A stretch of 64,000 nucleotides of DNA, from positions 3,844,001 to 3,908,000 of the forward strand of contig CP074381.1 of assembly GCA_022041995.1 (NCBI GenBank), given 5' to 3'. Both the position numbers and the translations under genes were made by a program. Every line of letters starts with the position of its first letter. Positions within the stretch are counted from its first letter, which is position 1. Positions 17,431 through 30,257 of the stretch are shown here, piece after piece. Below the pieces are notes generated by a model that saw nothing but the letters and a program-made list of their open reading frames with translations, did no database searches and had not been told where the DNA came from. The DNA is from Cupriavidus necator (lineage in GTDB: Bacteria > Pseudomonadota > Gammaproteobacteria > Burkholderiales > Burkholderiaceae).

Positions 17431-18049
17431 GATTTCAAAACAGGCAACAATGTCTTCAGCCCGTCGACAATGAATTCCACGGCCAGCGCCGACAGGATCA
17501 GCCCCATCAGGCGCGTGCCGATATTGATACCGGTGCGGCCGATGACCCGGGCGATCGGGTCGGCCGCGCGAAACACCAGGTACACCACCGCACCGATCAC
17601 CACGCCCAGGCCGACCAGGATCAGCAACTGGTACCAGTGCTGCGTCTTGCCGGCATAGACGATCACCGTGCTGATCGAGCCCGGCCCGGTCAGCAGCGGC
17701 AGCGCCAGCGGCACCACCGCGATGCTCGACTTTACCTCGGCCTCGTCCTCTTCTTCCGGCGTGGCCTTGGTGCGGCTGGTCTGCGCGTTCAGCATGTTCA
17801 TGGCCATCATGATCATGATGAGCCCGCCACCCACCTGCAGCGACGCCACCGAGATATTGAAGAACTCGATGATCTGCTGCCCCAGCAAGGCCGACACCGC
17901 CACCACGATCGCCACCGAGACCGATGCGATCTTGATGGTACGCAGCTTTTCCGCTTCCGTCTGCAGGCTGGTCAGGCTGATGAAGAACGGGATCGCCCGA
18001 TCGGGTTGATCAGCGCCAGCAGCGAAATAAACGACTTGAGCGTATCCAT
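17427..18049 (-). pseudogene. MarC-family integral membrane protein, single-base frameshift
   Basis: From the ATG at 18047-18049 the reading gives [18 protein letters not shown] and then leaves frame. Restoring one base at about 17996-17998 gives [12 protein letters not shown] and joins the remaining frame ([19 protein letters not shown]... to the stop at 17427), for a 207-residue protein of normal MarC length with six membrane helices. As read, only an internal start would be available and helix 1 would be lost. MarC proteins are inner-membrane proteins of unclear function; the old multiple antibiotic resistance link is not supported by later work. Its place between hisB and hisH is conserved in the group, and loss of the frame might affect translational coupling into hisH. 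Confidence 0.88.
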
Positions 18050-18141
18050 CGGTTGCGGGTCGCCAGCATCGCTGGCCAGGTTCAGACTTGGAAGGTCAGC
18101 GGGCGCCGCAACCAGCCGGCACGCCTACCGTGGTGGAAAGG

Positions 18142-18729
18142 TCAGAGCGTACCCTTGGTCGACGGGATCGTGTTCGCCGCGCGCGGGTCCAGCTCCACCG
18201 CCATGCGCAGTGCCCGGCCAAAGGCCTTGAACACGGTTTCGCACTGATGGTGGGCATTGATGCCGCGCAGGTTGTCGATATGCAGGGTCACGCCCGCATG
18301 GTTGACGAAGCCGCGGAAGAACTCAATGGTCAGGTCCACATCGAAGCTGCCCACGCGCGCACGCGTGAACGGCACATGGAATTCCAGGCCGGGGCGGCCG
18401 GAGAAATCGATCACCACGCGCGACAGGCATTCGTCCAGCGGCACATAGCTGTGGCCGTAGCGGGTGATGCCTTTCTTGTCGCCGATGGCCCTGGCAACCG
18501 CCTGGCCGAGCGTGATGCCCACGTCTTCCACCGTGTGGTGGTCGTCGATATGCGTGTCGCCGGTGGCTTCGACCTCCAGGTCGAACATGCCATGCCGGGC
18601 GATCTGGTCCAGCATGTGGTCAAGGAACGGCACGCCGGACGCCAGTTTCTGGCGGCCGCTGCCGTCGAGATTCAGGGAAACGCGGATTTGCGTTTCCGAA
18701 GTATTGCGGGTGACCTCTGCAACACGCAT
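18142..18729 (-). CDS. hisB: imidazoleglycerol-phosphate dehydratase
   Basis: The start is the ATG at 18727-18729 ([19 protein letters not shown]); 195 residues. Metal-binding motifs [15 protein letters not shown] and the C-terminal [15 protein letters not shown] are typical of the monofunctional dehydratase. The E. coli-type phosphatase domain is absent, so histidinol-phosphate phosphatase must be encoded elsewhere. Confidence 0.97.
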
Positions 18730-18733
18730 GGTG

Positions 18734-19834
18734 TTAATCCTGCAGCGACGCTGCGAATGCCTCAAGGAACTGCGCGTTTTCTTCGGGGGTGCTGACCGTG
18801 ACGCGCAGACAATTGGCCAGCAACGGGTGCATTTTACTCACGTTCTTGATCAAGACCTTCCGCGCGAGCAGCCGGTCGAACGTCTGTGCGGCATCCGGCA
18901 CGCGCGCCAGCAGGAAGTTGGCGGCGCTGGGGAACACCGTGACCCCGGCCTGCGCGGCCATGCCGTCGGCCACGCGGGTGCGTTCGGCGCGCAGTTGCGC
19001 GGCCTGCTCATCCAGCACCGACACATGATCCAGCGCAAACAGCGCGGCGGCCTCGGTCAGCACGTTGACGTTGTAGGGCGGGCGCACCTTGTCCAGCTGC
19101 GACAGCCATTCCGGCGCGCCGGCCAGGTAGCCCAGGCGGATGCCGGCCAGGCCCAGCTTGGAAACGGTGCGCATCACCAGCAGGTTGCCGAACTCCGCCA
19201 GGCGCGGCATCCAGCTTTGCTGGGCGAACGGCTGGTAGGCCTCGTCCACCACCACCAGGCTGTTGCAGACCTCGCCCTGGGCGGCGCGGATGATGGCCTC
19301 CATGTCGGCGGCATCGAACAGGTTGCCGGTGGGGTTGTTCGGGTAGGCCAGGTAGATGATGGCGGGCTGCTGCCCGGCCATCGCGGCCAGCATGGCGGCA
19401 CGGTCCAGCGTGAAGTCGGCGCGCAGCGGCACGCCCACGAACTGCAGGCCGGCAAACTGCGCCGACATCGCGTACATGACAAAGCCCGGCACCGGCGCCA
19501 TCACCTTCGCACCGGGCTTGGCCGCGGCCAGCGCCAGCATGCTGATGATCTCGTCCGAGCCGTTACCAAGCAGCACGTCCATGCCGGCGGGCACCTGCAT
19601 CACGGTCTTCAGCTTGGCACGCAGCGCCTCGCTGCTGGGCACGGGGTAGCGGTTCAGCGCGACTTCGCCCAGCCGCGCGGCCAGTTCCTGGCGCAGCGCG
19701 GGCGGCAGCTGGTACGGGTTCTCCATCGCGTCAAGCTTGACCAGACCGTGCGAATCCGGCACGTGGTAGGCGCCCATGGCGCGCACGTCGTCACGGATGA
19801 TGCGTTCGATCAGGGAGGGCTCTACGGCTGACAT
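18734..19834 (-). CDS. hisC: histidinol-phosphate aminotransferase
   Basis: 366 residues, PLP fold type [14 protein letters not shown] at the N-terminus, NNPTGNLFD and VVDEAYQPF for cofactor binding, and the Schiff-base lysine in [16 protein letters not shown]. It transaminates imidazole acetol phosphate. It ends four bases before hisB starts. Confidence 0.96.
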
Positions 19835-19870
19835 GGAAACTCCAGTTTTTGGCTACGTTGGTTCAGTCGA

Positions 19871-21208
19871 TCAACTGCGTTTGAAGCGGTATTCCGCGCT
19901 GCGGGCGTGGGCCTGCAGGCCTTCGCCATAGGCCAGCTCGGCGGCGATCTGGCCGAGCATCTGGGCCCCGCCCTCGCTCACTTCGATCAGGCTCGAACGC
20001 TTCTGGAAGTCATAGACGCCCAGCGGCGAAGAGAAGCGCGCGGTGCGCGAGGTCGGCAGCACGTGGTTCGGGCCCGCGCAGTAATCGCCCAGCGACTCGC
20101 TGGTATAGGGGCCCAGGAAGATGGCGCCGGCGTGGCGGATCTTCTCGCTCCACTGGCGCGGGTTGCCGGCGGAGATCTCCAGGTGCTCGGGCGCGATCGC
20201 GTTGGCGATCTCGCAGGCCTCTTCCATGTCGCGCACCTTGATCAGTGCGCCACGGCCGGAGATCGACGCGGCAATCACCTCGCGCCGCGGCATGGTGCCG
20301 AGCTGGCGCTGGATGCTGGCTTCGACGCGGGCGATATAGCCGGCGTCCGGGCACAGCAGGATCGACTGCGCCAGCTCGTCGTGCTCGGCCTGCGAGAACA
20401 GGTCCATCGCCACCCAGTCGGGGTCGGTGGTGCCGTCGCAGATCACCAGGATCTCGGACGGGCCGGCGATCATGTCGATGCCGACGGTGCCGAACACGCG
20501 CCGCTTGGCCGCGGCCACATAGGCATTGCCCGGGCCGACGATCTTGTCGACCTGCGGCAGCGTCGCCGTGCCGTAGGCCAGGGCGCCAATCGCCTGGGCG
20601 CCGCCGATGGTGAACACGCGGTCCACGCCGGCGATCTGCGCGGCGGCCAGCACCAGCTCATTGCGCACGCCATCCGGCGTGGGCACGACCATGATGATTT
20701 CCTTCACGCCCGCCACGCGCGCCGGAATCGCGTTCATCAGCACCGACGACGGGTACGCGGCCTTGCCGCCCGGCACGTAGATGCCGACGCGGTCCAGCGG
20801 CGTCACCTTCTGGCCCAGCATGGTGCCGTCGGCCTCGGTGTATTCCCAGCTGTGGCTGCCGCATTCGATCTTCTGCTTCTCGTGGTAGGCGCGCACGCGC
20901 GCGGCGGCGGCCTCCAGCGCGGCGCGGCGCTTGGGTTCAAGGTCTTCGAGCGCGGCTTCGAGCTGCTGCTGCGACACCTCCAGCGCGCCCATCGACGACG
21001 CTTCCACGCGGTCAAAGCGCTTGGTGTATTCCAGCACCGCGGCATCCCCGCGGGCCCTCACGTCGGCCAGGATCTGCGCCGCGGCGCGATCGATGGCCTC
21101 GTCCTCGCCAGCCTCGAAGGCCAGCACCTGGCCCAGCGCCTCGGCAAAGCCAGGCTTGCTTGAATCGAGCCGGCGGATCGGCAGGTTTTCCATTTCGGTT
21201 GCGTTCAT
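19871..21208 (-). CDS. hisD: histidinol dehydrogenase
   Basis: 445 residues. The family signature [16 protein letters not shown] and the zinc/catalytic region [14 protein letters not shown] are present, along with [18 protein letters not shown]. It oxidises histidinol to histidine in two NAD-dependent steps. An in-frame ATG ([12 protein letters not shown]) five codons downstream is an alternative start. Confidence 0.97.
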   Translation of the reverse strand: MNATEMENLPIRRLDSSKPGFAEALGQVLAFEAGEDEAIDRAAAQILADVRARGDAAVLEYTKRFDRVEASSMGALEVSQQQLEAALEDLEPKRRAALEAAAARVRAYHEKQKIECGSHSWEYTEADGTMLGQKVTPLDRVGIYVPGGKAAYPSSVLMNAIPARVAGVKEIIMVVPTPDGVRNELVLAAAQIAGVDRVFTIGGAQAIGALAYGTATLPQVDKIVGPGNAYVAAAKRRVFGTVGIDMIAGPSEILVICDGTTDPDWVAMDLFSQAEHDELAQSILLCPDAGYIARVEASIQRQLGTMPRREVIAASISGRGALIKVRDMEEACEIANAIAPEHLEISAGNPRQWSEKIRHAGAIFLGPYTSESLGDYCAGPNHVLPTSRTARFSSPLGVYDFQKRSSLIEVSEGGAQMLGQIAAELAYGEGLQAHARSAEYRFKRS

Positions 21209-21247
21209 GACTACTTTCCTCTCAGTCGGCGCGGGCCTGGTGTGGCC

Positions 21248-21922
21248 TTACGCCAGCGCCGCCGAAGCCCGTTCGAATGCGTCGAGAATCGGCGCAAGCC
21301 GCTCGCGCTTGAGCTTGAGCGCGGCCTGGTTCACCACCAGCCGCGACGAGATCTGCACGATCTCTTCGACTTCGACCAGGTTGTTGGCGCGCAGCGTGCT
21401 GCCAGTGCTGACCAGGTCGACGATGGCGTCGGACAGGCCCACCAGCGGGCCCAGCTCCATCGAACCGTACAGCTTGATCAGGTCGACGTGAACGCCCTTT
21501 TTCGCAAAATGCTCGCGCGCGGTCTGCACGTACTTGGTGGCTACGGCCAGGCGCGCGCCCTGGCGCACCGCGTTGGCGTAGTCAAACCCGGCCGGCACCG
21601 CCACCGACATGCGGCAGCGCGCGATGTTCAGGTCGATCGGCGCGTACAGGCCGGCCATGCCGCTTTCCATCAGCACGTCCTTGCCGGCCACGCCGAAATC
21701 TGCGGCGCCGTACTGGACGTAAGTCGGCACGTCCGAGGCGCGCACGATCACCACGCGCACGGCCGGGTCGGAAGTCGGCAGGATCAGCTTGCGCGAGGTC
21801 TCGGGGTCCTCGGTGACGCGGATGCCGGCGGCTTCCAGCAGCGGCAGCGTCTCGGTGAAGATGCGGCCCTTGGACAGCGCCAGCGTCAGCTGGTTGGGCG
21901 ATGCGTTGAAAGTGGGGCTCAT
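21248..21922 (-). CDS. hisG: ATP phosphoribosyltransferase, short (HisZ-dependent) form
   Basis: 224 residues, the short HisG that lacks the C-terminal regulatory domain and needs HisZ as regulatory subunit; no hisZ lies in the window. [23 protein letters not shown] and the PRPP loop [18 protein letters not shown] are clear. It catalyses the committed step, and is first of the his genes, nine bases after the murA stop. Confidence 0.96.
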   Translation of the reverse strand: MSPTFNASPNQLTLALSKGRIFTETLPLLEAAGIRVTEDPETSRKLILPTSDPAVRVVIVRASDVPTYVQYGAADFGVAGKDVLMESGMAGLYAPIDLNIARCRMSVAVPAGFDYANAVRQGARLAVATKYVQTAREHFAKKGVHVDLIKLYGSMELGPLVGLSDAIVDLVSTGSTLRANNLVEVEEIVQISSRLVVNQAALKLKRERLAPILDAFERASAALA

Positions 21923-21931
21923 CGGACTTCC

Positions 21932-23260
<1,329 letters not shown>

Positions 23261-23509
23261 TTACTTGCCGTCGCCCGCCTGCCACTCGGCAGGCGTCAGC
23301 GTTTTCATCGACAGCGCGTGGATCTCGGCACGCATGCGGTCGCCCAGCGCGGCATAGACGCGCTGGTGGCGCTGGATCAGCCGCTTGCCTTCAAATTCGG
23401 CGCTGACGATGGTGGCAAAGAAGTGCTGGCCATCGCCCTCGACTTGCAGATGTTCGCAGGGCAGTCCTTGGGCAATGTAATCCCTGACTTGTTCCGGTGT
23501 AGGCAGCAT
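23261..23509 (-). CDS. BolA/IbaG-family protein
   Basis: 82 residues of the BolA stress-morphogen fold, with the signature RLIQRHQRVYAALGDRM and a conserved His that can ligand a 2Fe-2S cluster with monothiol glutaredoxin. Location directly before murA corresponds to E. coli ibaG (yrbA). The role is probably in Fe-S handling or acid stress. Confidence 0.9.
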   Translation of the reverse strand: MLPTPEQVRDYIAQGLPCEHLQVEGDGQHFFATIVSAEFEGKRLIQRHQRVYAALGDRMRAEIHALSMKTLTPAEWQAGDGK

Positions 23510-23549
23510 TGGGTTCTCTTCAGCGTGATTCAGTATGGCCGGCCACAGT

Positions 23550-24367
23550 TCAGTGGCGCAGCTTGTATCCGGACTTCAGCAAGCGCAGCGCCAGCGCGGC
23601 CAGCACCACGAACGCCGATCCGACCACCGCCAGGCTGAACAGCGGCGACACGTCCGAGACGCCGAAGAAGCCATAGCGGAAGCCGTCGATCATGTAGAAG
23701 AACGGATTGGCATGGGACACCGCCTGCCAGAAGGCCGGCAGCGAATGAATCGAATAGAACACACCGGACAGGAAGGTCGCCGGCATGATCAGGAAGTTCT
23801 GGAACGCGGCCAGCTGGTCGAACTTCTCGGCCCAGATGCCGGCGATCAGGCCCAGCGTGCCGAGGATGCCCGCACCCAGCAGCGCAAAGACCAGGATCCA
23901 GCCCACATAGGCAAATTGCAGGTTGGCAAACCAAGCCGTCACCAGCAGCACGCCCAGGCCCACGGTCAGCCCGCGGATCACCGAGGCCACCACGTAGGCA
24001 CCGAACATCTCCCAGTGCGACAAGGGCGGCAGCAGCACGAACACCAGATTGCCGGTGATCTTGGACTGGATCAGCGATGACGAGCTGTTGGCAAACGCGT
24101 TCTGCAGCACGCTCATCATCACCAGGCCGGGCACCAGGAAGGCGGTGTAGCTGATCTGGTCATAGACCTTGACCCGGTCTTCCAGCACATGGCCAAAGAT
24201 CAGCAGGTACAGCACCGCGGTCAGCACCGGCGCGGCCACGGTCTGGAAGCTCACCTTCCAGAAACGCAGCACTTCCTTGTACAGCAGGGTGCGGAAACCC
24301 ACCAGGCCGCCCACGGCCATCGGCCCAAGGCCGGTGTCTTCCAGGACCTCGATATCGCCAGGCTGCT

Positions 24368-24371
<4 letters not shown>
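23550..24371 (-). CDS. ABC-2 type transporter permease (YadH-like)
   Basis: 273 residues with six membrane segments and the ABC-2 signature region (ATFLSGVFYSIHSLPAFWQAVSHANPFFYMIDGFRYGFFG). The ATG overlaps the ATPase stop by four bases, which supports this start over the downstream MAVGGL. Together with the ATPase it forms an exporter; the substrate is unknown. The E. coli homologue pair is YadGH. Confidence 0.92.
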
Positions 24372-25318
<947 letters not shown>

Positions 25319-25568
25319 GGCCGATTGTTTGTGGCGGGTCCGGCTTTTTCGGAGCCGGCCGCCGGGAATTTGGGAGCAACTGCGTGCCCGGACTTCCTGG
25401 CCCGGCGTGGCATGAACCGGTAACAGGCGGGGGATGGGCGAACAACGCGGAATTATAGGGGATGCGGGGAGGGTCCCGCTTGATCCGCCCCAAGGGGCTC
25501 GGCGACCGCGCAGGGCCGTCGCCTCGGCATCGCGGGCGGCCGCCGTGCTGGCGACCGGCGATGCCGGA

Positions 25569-25865
25569 TCAATGTCGGTGGTGGTGCCCTTGCGGTGCGG
25601 CCGCGGGGGCCAGGCCCAGCAGGCCGTCCACGCCGTACAGGCTGGCCAGTTGCGACAGCTGCGGCGGCACGCCGCGCAGCGACAGCGCCTGGTTGCGCGC
25701 GGCGGCGGCGCGGCTCCATGCCAGCAGCACGGCGACCGCGGAGGAATCCACCTGCGCCAGGCCGGTGCAGTCGACCTGCACCTCGCCCTGTGCCACGCGC
25801 GCCAGCCCGTCACGCAGCACGGCGGCGGCGTTCTGGTTGGTCAGCGAGGTACCTGGCGAGAGCAT
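25569..25865 (-). CDS. mlaB: STAS-domain protein MlaB
   Basis: The start is the ATG at 25863-25865 (MLSPGTSLTNQNAAAVL); 98 residues. A STAS fold with the helix-capping motif GLAQVDSSAVAVLLAW. MlaB binds the MlaF ATPase and stabilises the MlaFEDB complex. It follows mlaC as in other Burkholderiaceae, and ends in an odd His-rich tail (GHHHRH). Confidence 0.88.
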   Translation of the reverse strand: MLSPGTSLTNQNAAAVLRDGLARVAQGEVQVDCTGLAQVDSSAVAVLLAWSRAAAARNQALSLRGVPPQLSQLASLYGVDGLLGLAPAAAPQGHHHRH

Positions 25866-26016
25866 GGATGCGTGGGCTTGAGGGTCGGTAGCTTGAATAC
25901 GGTGGCAAAAACGACGACTCCCGCACGTCGGGCGGGAGTCTGTGCCGCGAACAGCCATTGTAGAGCAGATCGGCGCGCCGTGCTGCATTGCAGCGGCGCG
26001 CCGTTGGGCACGCGCC

Positions 26017-26646
26017 TCAGCTCTTGGCGCTGGCCAGCTGGCGGTTGCGGTCCTGCAGCGTCTTGATCACGCCCTCGACACCCTGCTGGCCGACGATGGT
26101 GTTGAAGCTGCCCTTGTAGGCTTCGGTCAGCCAGGCGCCCAGCACGTTGATGTCATAGACCTTCCAGCCCTGGGCGGTCTTTTCCAGGCGGTAGTCCATC
26201 TGGATCGGCTCGCCCTTGTTGACGACCTGGGTGCGGATGGTGGCATCGGTATCGTCAGCCGTGCCGCGGTACGGGCGGTACTGCACGGTCTGGTCGCGGA
26301 TCTGGGCGATGGCGCCGGCATAGGTGCGGATCAGCAGGGTCTTGAACTCCTCGGTGATCTGCTTCTGCTGCTCGGGCGTGGCCTTGGACCAGTTGCGGCC
26401 CATGGCGATCTGCGTGGTCTTCTGGAAGTTGGCGTTGGGGATGATCTTCTGCTCGACCAGCGCGGTGATCTTGGCGATATTGCCGGCCTGCATGTCCTTG
26501 TCAGCCTTGACGGTCGTCATCACGTCACTGACCACGGCCTTGACCAGCCCGTCCGGGGTGGCCGCGTCCTGGGCCGCCACCTGGGCGTGTGCCGGGCCCG
26601 CGAAGGCAACTACCGTAAGGAAGGGGACCAACAGTCGCTTTATCAT
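26017..26646 (-). CDS. mlaC: periplasmic phospholipid-binding protein MlaC (Ttg2D-like)
   Basis: The start is the ATG at 26644-26646; 209 residues. Signal peptide MIKRLLVPFLTVVAFAGPAHA, then the Tol_Tol_Ttg2 domain with SDVMTTVKADKDMQAGN and GKDMQ-like helices and the C-terminal GWKVYDINVLGAWLTEAYKGSF. It carries phospholipid between outer-membrane MlaA and inner-membrane MlaFEDB. Confidence 0.95.
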   Translation of the reverse strand: MIKRLLVPFLTVVAFAGPAHAQVAAQDAATPDGLVKAVVSDVMTTVKADKDMQAGNIAKITALVEQKIIPNANFQKTTQIAMGRNWSKATPEQQKQITEEFKTLLIRTYAGAIAQIRDQTVQYRPYRGTADDTDATIRTQVVNKGEPIQMDYRLEKTAQGWKVYDINVLGAWLTEAYKGSFNTIVGQQGVEGVIKTLQDRNRQLASAKS

Positions 26647-26856
26647 GGATTTTCCTTCTGTATCAAAGACGTTTTTCGCCGGGGCGTGGCCGGGCGTCAT
26701 GGGTCTGGCGCGAGGCCTTGCGGTGATTGGAACATAAGCGCGGGGCGGTGGTTGCACCACAAGCGCCTTTCCCGCTACTTACAAACAAATTGTTTCAGCC
26801 CTCACAGGGCATTCACAGCGTGGCGCGGGCCCTGGGGCCGCCCGCGCCACGCAGGG

Positions 26857-27957
26857 TCAGCGGATACGGACACCCGGCACGATCCGCTGCATCGGATCCA
26901 TGGGCGGTATCGGCAGGCTCTGGCTCTCAGGCTGCAGATCGCCAGAGGGCGTCTGCGCAGGCTGCGCCGGCGTGGCGGCCGGGGCCGAGGCGTCTGCCGG
27001 AGGCGTGGCGGGCGCGGGTGCCGCAGGCTGCGCCGGCGTAGCGGGCGTAGCGGGCGTAGCGGGCGTAGCGGGCGTAGCGGGCGTAGCGGGCGTAGCGGGC
27101 GTAGCGGGCGTAGCGGGCGTAGCAGGCGTAGCAGGCGTAGCAGGCGTAGCAGGCGTGGCGGGCGTGGCGGGCGTGGTGGGCTTTTCACCTTCGGTCCCCG
27201 CGGGGGCCTCAGGGCGCGCCGCCGGGGTCTCCGGGGCGCTGTCTGCATCCTCGTCGCCGTCGGGCGGGTTGCCGTCGTAGACCAGGTACTGGCGCCGCTG
27301 CAGGTAGGAATCGCGCAGGAACGAGTACTTGTCCAGCGCCGCCTGCTCCAGCAGGTTGCTGGCGCCGAGCAGCTGCGCCCGGCCGGCGACGATGCGCACG
27401 CCGGTCAGCGAATTGCGCAGCGATACCGGATAGAAATAGGCCGACGGGTCGAAACTGCGGTCCACCAGCATGCCGCCGGTGTCGCGCACCGTGCTGGGCC
27501 CGAACAGCGGCAGCACCAGGTACGGCCCGGGCGGCACGCCCCACACGCCCAGCGTCTGGCCGAAGTCTTCCTTGTACTTGGGCAGGCCAGCCGGGGTGGC
27601 GATGTCGATCAGGCCGCCGATCCCCAGCACGGTGTTCATGGCCACGCGCATGGTGTCCTCGGCGGCGCGGGTGGGCTTGCCCTGCAGCAGGTTGTTCGCT
27701 GCCGAGTAGACATCGCTCACGTTGGAGAAGAAGTTCTCCACCGCGCGCTGCACCGGCGTGGGCATGTAGTCGGCATAGACCTGGGCCACCGGGCGCAGGA
27801 CGCCCTTGTCGAAGTCCTCGTTGATCTTCGAGACTTCGCGATTGAACGGCTCCAGCGGGTCTTTCGGGTTGGCGGTGGGGCCAGTGGCGCAACCGGCAAG
27901 CACGGCCGCGCCAGCCACTGCGGCCAGGCCCTTGCGGAACGATGGCGCCGCGCTCAT
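26857..27957 (-). CDS. mlaA: outer-membrane lipoprotein MlaA (VacJ) with Thr-Pro-Ala repeat tail
   Basis: 366 residues. A lipoprotein signal with lipobox LAGC (Cys23), then the MlaA domain to about residue 230: [49 protein letters not shown] and [25 protein letters not shown] are all typical. MlaA is a ring-shaped protein that removes phospholipid from the outer leaflet. Family members normally end near here; this one continues for ~135 residues, including 16 tandem Thr-Pro-Ala units (residues ~262-309) and a Pro/Ala/Gln tail. The start overlaps the mlaD stop (ATGA). Confidence 0.95.
   Translation of the reverse strand: MSAAPSFRKGLAAVAGAAVLAGCATGPTANPKDPLEPFNREVSKINEDFDKGVLRPVAQVYADYMPTPVQRAVENFFSNVSDVYSAANNLLQGKPTRAAEDTMRVAMNTVLGIGGLIDIATPAGLPKYKEDFGQTLGVWGVPPGPYLVLPLFGPSTVRDTGGMLVDRSFDPSAYFYPVSLRNSLTGVRIVAGRAQLLGASNLLEQAALDKYSFLRDSYLQRRQYLVYDGNPPDGDEDADSAPETPAARPEAPAGTEGEKPTTPATPATPATPATPATPATPATPATPATPATPATPATPATPATPATPAQPAAPAPATPPADASAPAATPAQPAQTPSGDLQPESQSLPIPPMDPMQRIVPGVRIR
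27032..27175 (-). repeat. 16 x 9-bp tandem repeat inside mlaA
   Basis: On the plus strand the unit is GCGGGCGTA, nine identical copies at 27041-27121, with GCAGGCGTA, GCCGGCGTA, GCAGGCGTG and GCGGGCGTG variants on either side. Each unit encodes Thr-Pro-Ala. Variants are grouped by position, as expected from slippage. Confidence 0.97.
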
Positions 27958-28466
27958 TTGAGATCCCCTGCCGGCGCCGGCGCGCTGGCACCGGCGGACG
28001 CACCGCCGCCGGCATCTGCCGCCTTGTTGTACAGGAACTGGCCGATCAGGTTTTCCAGCACCACGGCCGACTGCGTCATGGTGATGCGCCCGCCTTCGGC
28101 CAGCATGGCGGTGTCGCCGCCGGCTTCCAGGCCGATGTACTGCTCGCCGAGCAGTCCGGATGTCAGGATCTTGGCCGAGGTGTCCTTGGGGAACTGGTAG
28201 CGCTTCTCCAGGCTCATCTCGACGGTGGCCTGATAGGTCTTGTCGTCGAAGCGGATCGCCGCCACGCGGCCGACCACCACGCCCGCGCTTTTGACCGGCG
28301 CGCGCGGCTTGAGCCCGCCGATATTGTCAAAGCGCGCCTGCACGCTATAGGTGTCCTGGAAGGAAAAGGCGCTCATGTTGCCCGCCTTGAGGGCCAGGAA
28401 CAGCACGGCGACGAACCCCGCCGCCACAAACAGCCCCACCCAGAAATCGAGTGCGTTCTTTTTCAT
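27954..28466 (-). CDS. mlaD: MCE-domain substrate-binding protein MlaD
   Basis: The start taken is the ATG at 28464-28466 (MKKNALDFWVGLFVAAGF); 170 residues. One N-terminal membrane helix, then the MCE domain (SVQARFDNIGGLKPRAPVKSAGVVVGRV; AKILTSGLLGEQYIGLEAGG). It forms a hexameric ring on MlaE. An ATG six codons upstream (MKKEIPMKK) is an alternative. Confidence 0.95.
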   Translation of the reverse strand: MKKNALDFWVGLFVAAGFVAVLFLALKAGNMSAFSFQDTYSVQARFDNIGGLKPRAPVKSAGVVVGRVAAIRFDDKTYQATVEMSLEKRYQFPKDTSAKILTSGLLGEQYIGLEAGGDTAMLAEGGRITMTQSAVVLENLIGQFLYNKAADAGGGASAGASAPAPAGDLK

Positions 28467-28529
28467 TGGAATCTCTTTCTTCAACCCCGTAGTGTTCTTG
28501 TCGCTGACTTGTCGTTGGTATGGCCCGCG

Positions 28530-29309
28530 TCAGTTGCCGAACATCAGCGCGGTCAGCAGGAAATCCAGCCCCAGCACGGCCAGCGATGCAATCACCACGG
28601 TACGGGTGGTCGCGCGCGAGACGCCTTCCGGCGTGGGCTTGGCCTCGAAGCCCTGGTACAGGGCAATAAACGTCACGGCAATGCCAAAGATAAAGCTCTT
28701 GATCACGCCATTGAGCACGTCGGCGCGCACGTCGACGCCGCCCTGCATCTGCGACCAGAAGGCGCCGGCGTCAACGCCGATCAACTGCACGCCCACCACG
28801 TAGCCGCCCAGGATGCCTACCGCGCTGAAGATCGCCGCCAGCACCGGCATGGCGATCACGCCTGCCCAGAAGCGCGGTGCGATCACGCGCTGCAGCGGGT
28901 TCACCGCCATCATTTCCATGGCCGTCAGCTGCTCGCCCGCCTTCATCAGGCCGATCTCGGCAGTCAGCGAGGTGCCGGCGCGGCCGGCGAACAGCAGCGC
29001 GGTCACCACCGGGCCCAGCTCGCGCACCAGCGACAAGGCCACCAGCAGCCCGAGTGCCTGCTCGGAACCGTAGCGGTTCAGGGTGTAGTAGCCCTGCAGG
29101 CCAAGCACGAAGCCCACGAACAGGCCCGACACTGCGATGATCACCAGCGACAGGTTGCCGACAAAGAAGACCTGGTCGGTCACCAGCCGGAAGCGGCGCA
29201 GCAGCAGTGCCGGCGACAGGCCCAGCAGCGTCAGGAACATGCGCGTGGCATGGCCCAGTCCCGACATGCTGCGGCGCACAGCCGCCCCGATGGTGGTAAA
29301 GAAGTCCAT
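28530..29309 (-). CDS. mlaE: phospholipid ABC transporter permease MlaE
   Basis: 259 residues, five to six membrane helices, with the MlaE family core [36 protein letters not shown]. Permease of the MlaFEDB complex. Its start shares one base with the mlaF stop (TAATG). Confidence 0.96.
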   Translation of the reverse strand: MDFFTTIGAAVRRSMSGLGHATRMFLTLLGLSPALLLRRFRLVTDQVFFVGNLSLVIIAVSGLFVGFVLGLQGYYTLNRYGSEQALGLLVALSLVRELGPVVTALLFAGRAGTSLTAEIGLMKAGEQLTAMEMMAVNPLQRVIAPRFWAGVIAMPVLAAIFSAVGILGGYVVGVQLIGVDAGAFWSQMQGGVDVRADVLNGVIKSFIFGIAVTFIALYQGFEAKPTPEGVSRATTRTVVIASLAVLGLDFLLTALMFGN

Positions 29310-30127
29310 TACCGCGCACCTCCGGCGAAATCCTCGGCCAGCGAAGGTCCGGCGTAGTGGAACGGCACCGGGCCGTCGGCCTCGGCATGGACGAACTGGT
29401 GCACGAACGGGTCGGTGGAGGCGCGCAGCGCCTCGGGCTCGCCCTGCGCGACGATGCGGCCGTCGGCGATGAAATAGACGTAGTCGGCGATCTGGAAGGT
29501 CTCGTGCACGTCGTGCGAGACGATGATCGTGGTAGCACCCAGCGCGTCGTTCAGGCTGCGGATCAGCCGCGCGGTCAGCCCGAGCGAGATCGGGTCCAGT
29601 CCGGCGAAGGGCTCGTCATACATCAGCAGCGCCGGATCCAGCGCAATCGCGCGCGCCAGCGCCACGCGCCGCGCCATGCCGCCCGAGATCTGCGACGGCA
29701 TCAGGTCGCGCGCGCCGCGCAGGCCGACCGCGTTGAGCTTCATCAGCACCAGGTCGCGGATCATCGAGTCGGGCAGGTCGGTGTGCTCGCGCAGCGGGAA
29801 CGCCACATTGTCGAACACCGACAGGTCGGTAAACAGCGCGCCGAACTGGAACAGCATGCCCATCTGGCGGCGCACCGCGTACAGGCCGCGGGTATCCAGC
29901 GTGTGGATATCGGTGCCGGCAAAGCTGACCGTACCCGCCTGCGGGCGGACCTGGCCGCCGATCAGCCGCAGCACCGTCGTCTTGCCGCAACCCGAGCCGC
30001 CCATCACCGCAATCACCTTGCCACGCGGGAATTGCATGGTCAGGCCGGACAGGATCGGCTTGCCGTGGTCCGCATAGGCGAAGTCCACCGCAGTCAGTTC
30101 GACGAGGTTTTGAGCAGAATCGGTCAC
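29309..30127 (-). CDS. mlaF: phospholipid ABC transporter ATP-binding protein MlaF
   Basis: 272 residues beginning with GTG at 30125-30127. Walker [10 protein letters not shown], signature ISGGMARRV, Walker [13 protein letters not shown] and H-loop VSHDVHE are complete. It powers phospholipid movement with MlaE, MlaD and MlaB. First gene of the long minus-strand block. Confidence 0.96.
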   Translation of the reverse strand: MTDSAQNLVELTAVDFAYADHGKPILSGLTMQFPRGKVIAVMGGSGCGKTTVLRLIGGQVRPQAGTVSFAGTDIHTLDTRGLYAVRRQMGMLFQFGALFTDLSVFDNVAFPLREHTDLPDSMIRDLVLMKLNAVGLRGARDLMPSQISGGMARRVALARAIALDPALLMYDEPFAGLDPISLGLTARLIRSLNDALGATTIIVSHDVHETFQIADYVYFIADGRIVAQGEPEALRASTDPFVHQFVHAEADGPVPFHYAGPSLAEDFAGGAR

Positions 30128-30153
30128 GTGGGCACCGGTCAGGACAGTCGCGC

Positions 30154-30159
30154 ATTATA
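30154..30159 (-). promoter_or_regulatory. probable -10 box upstream of mlaF
   Basis: A perfect TATAAT on the minus strand, 27 bases before the mlaF GTG. No good -35 is found 17 bases further up (CAGCAG). It would start the transcript that reads into the mla, murA and his genes. Confidence 0.5.
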
Positions 30160-30257
30160 AGGTGTACTACCTAGCCCTGCTGGCGCCCGTGTGCCCCGCG
30201 CCACACGCCCTTCTCTCAGACTTGCCCTAGCCTCCCAAACCCGCCCCCCTTTGCTGC

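Noticed and set aside
27032..27175. Possible CRISPR-like array
   Set aside because: Nine-base units without spacers, in frame within mlaA; no cas genes.
26900..27280. Plus-strand ORF encoding Gly-Val-Ala repeats
   Set aside because: It is only the complement of the Thr-Pro-Ala repeat in mlaA, not an elastin-like protein.
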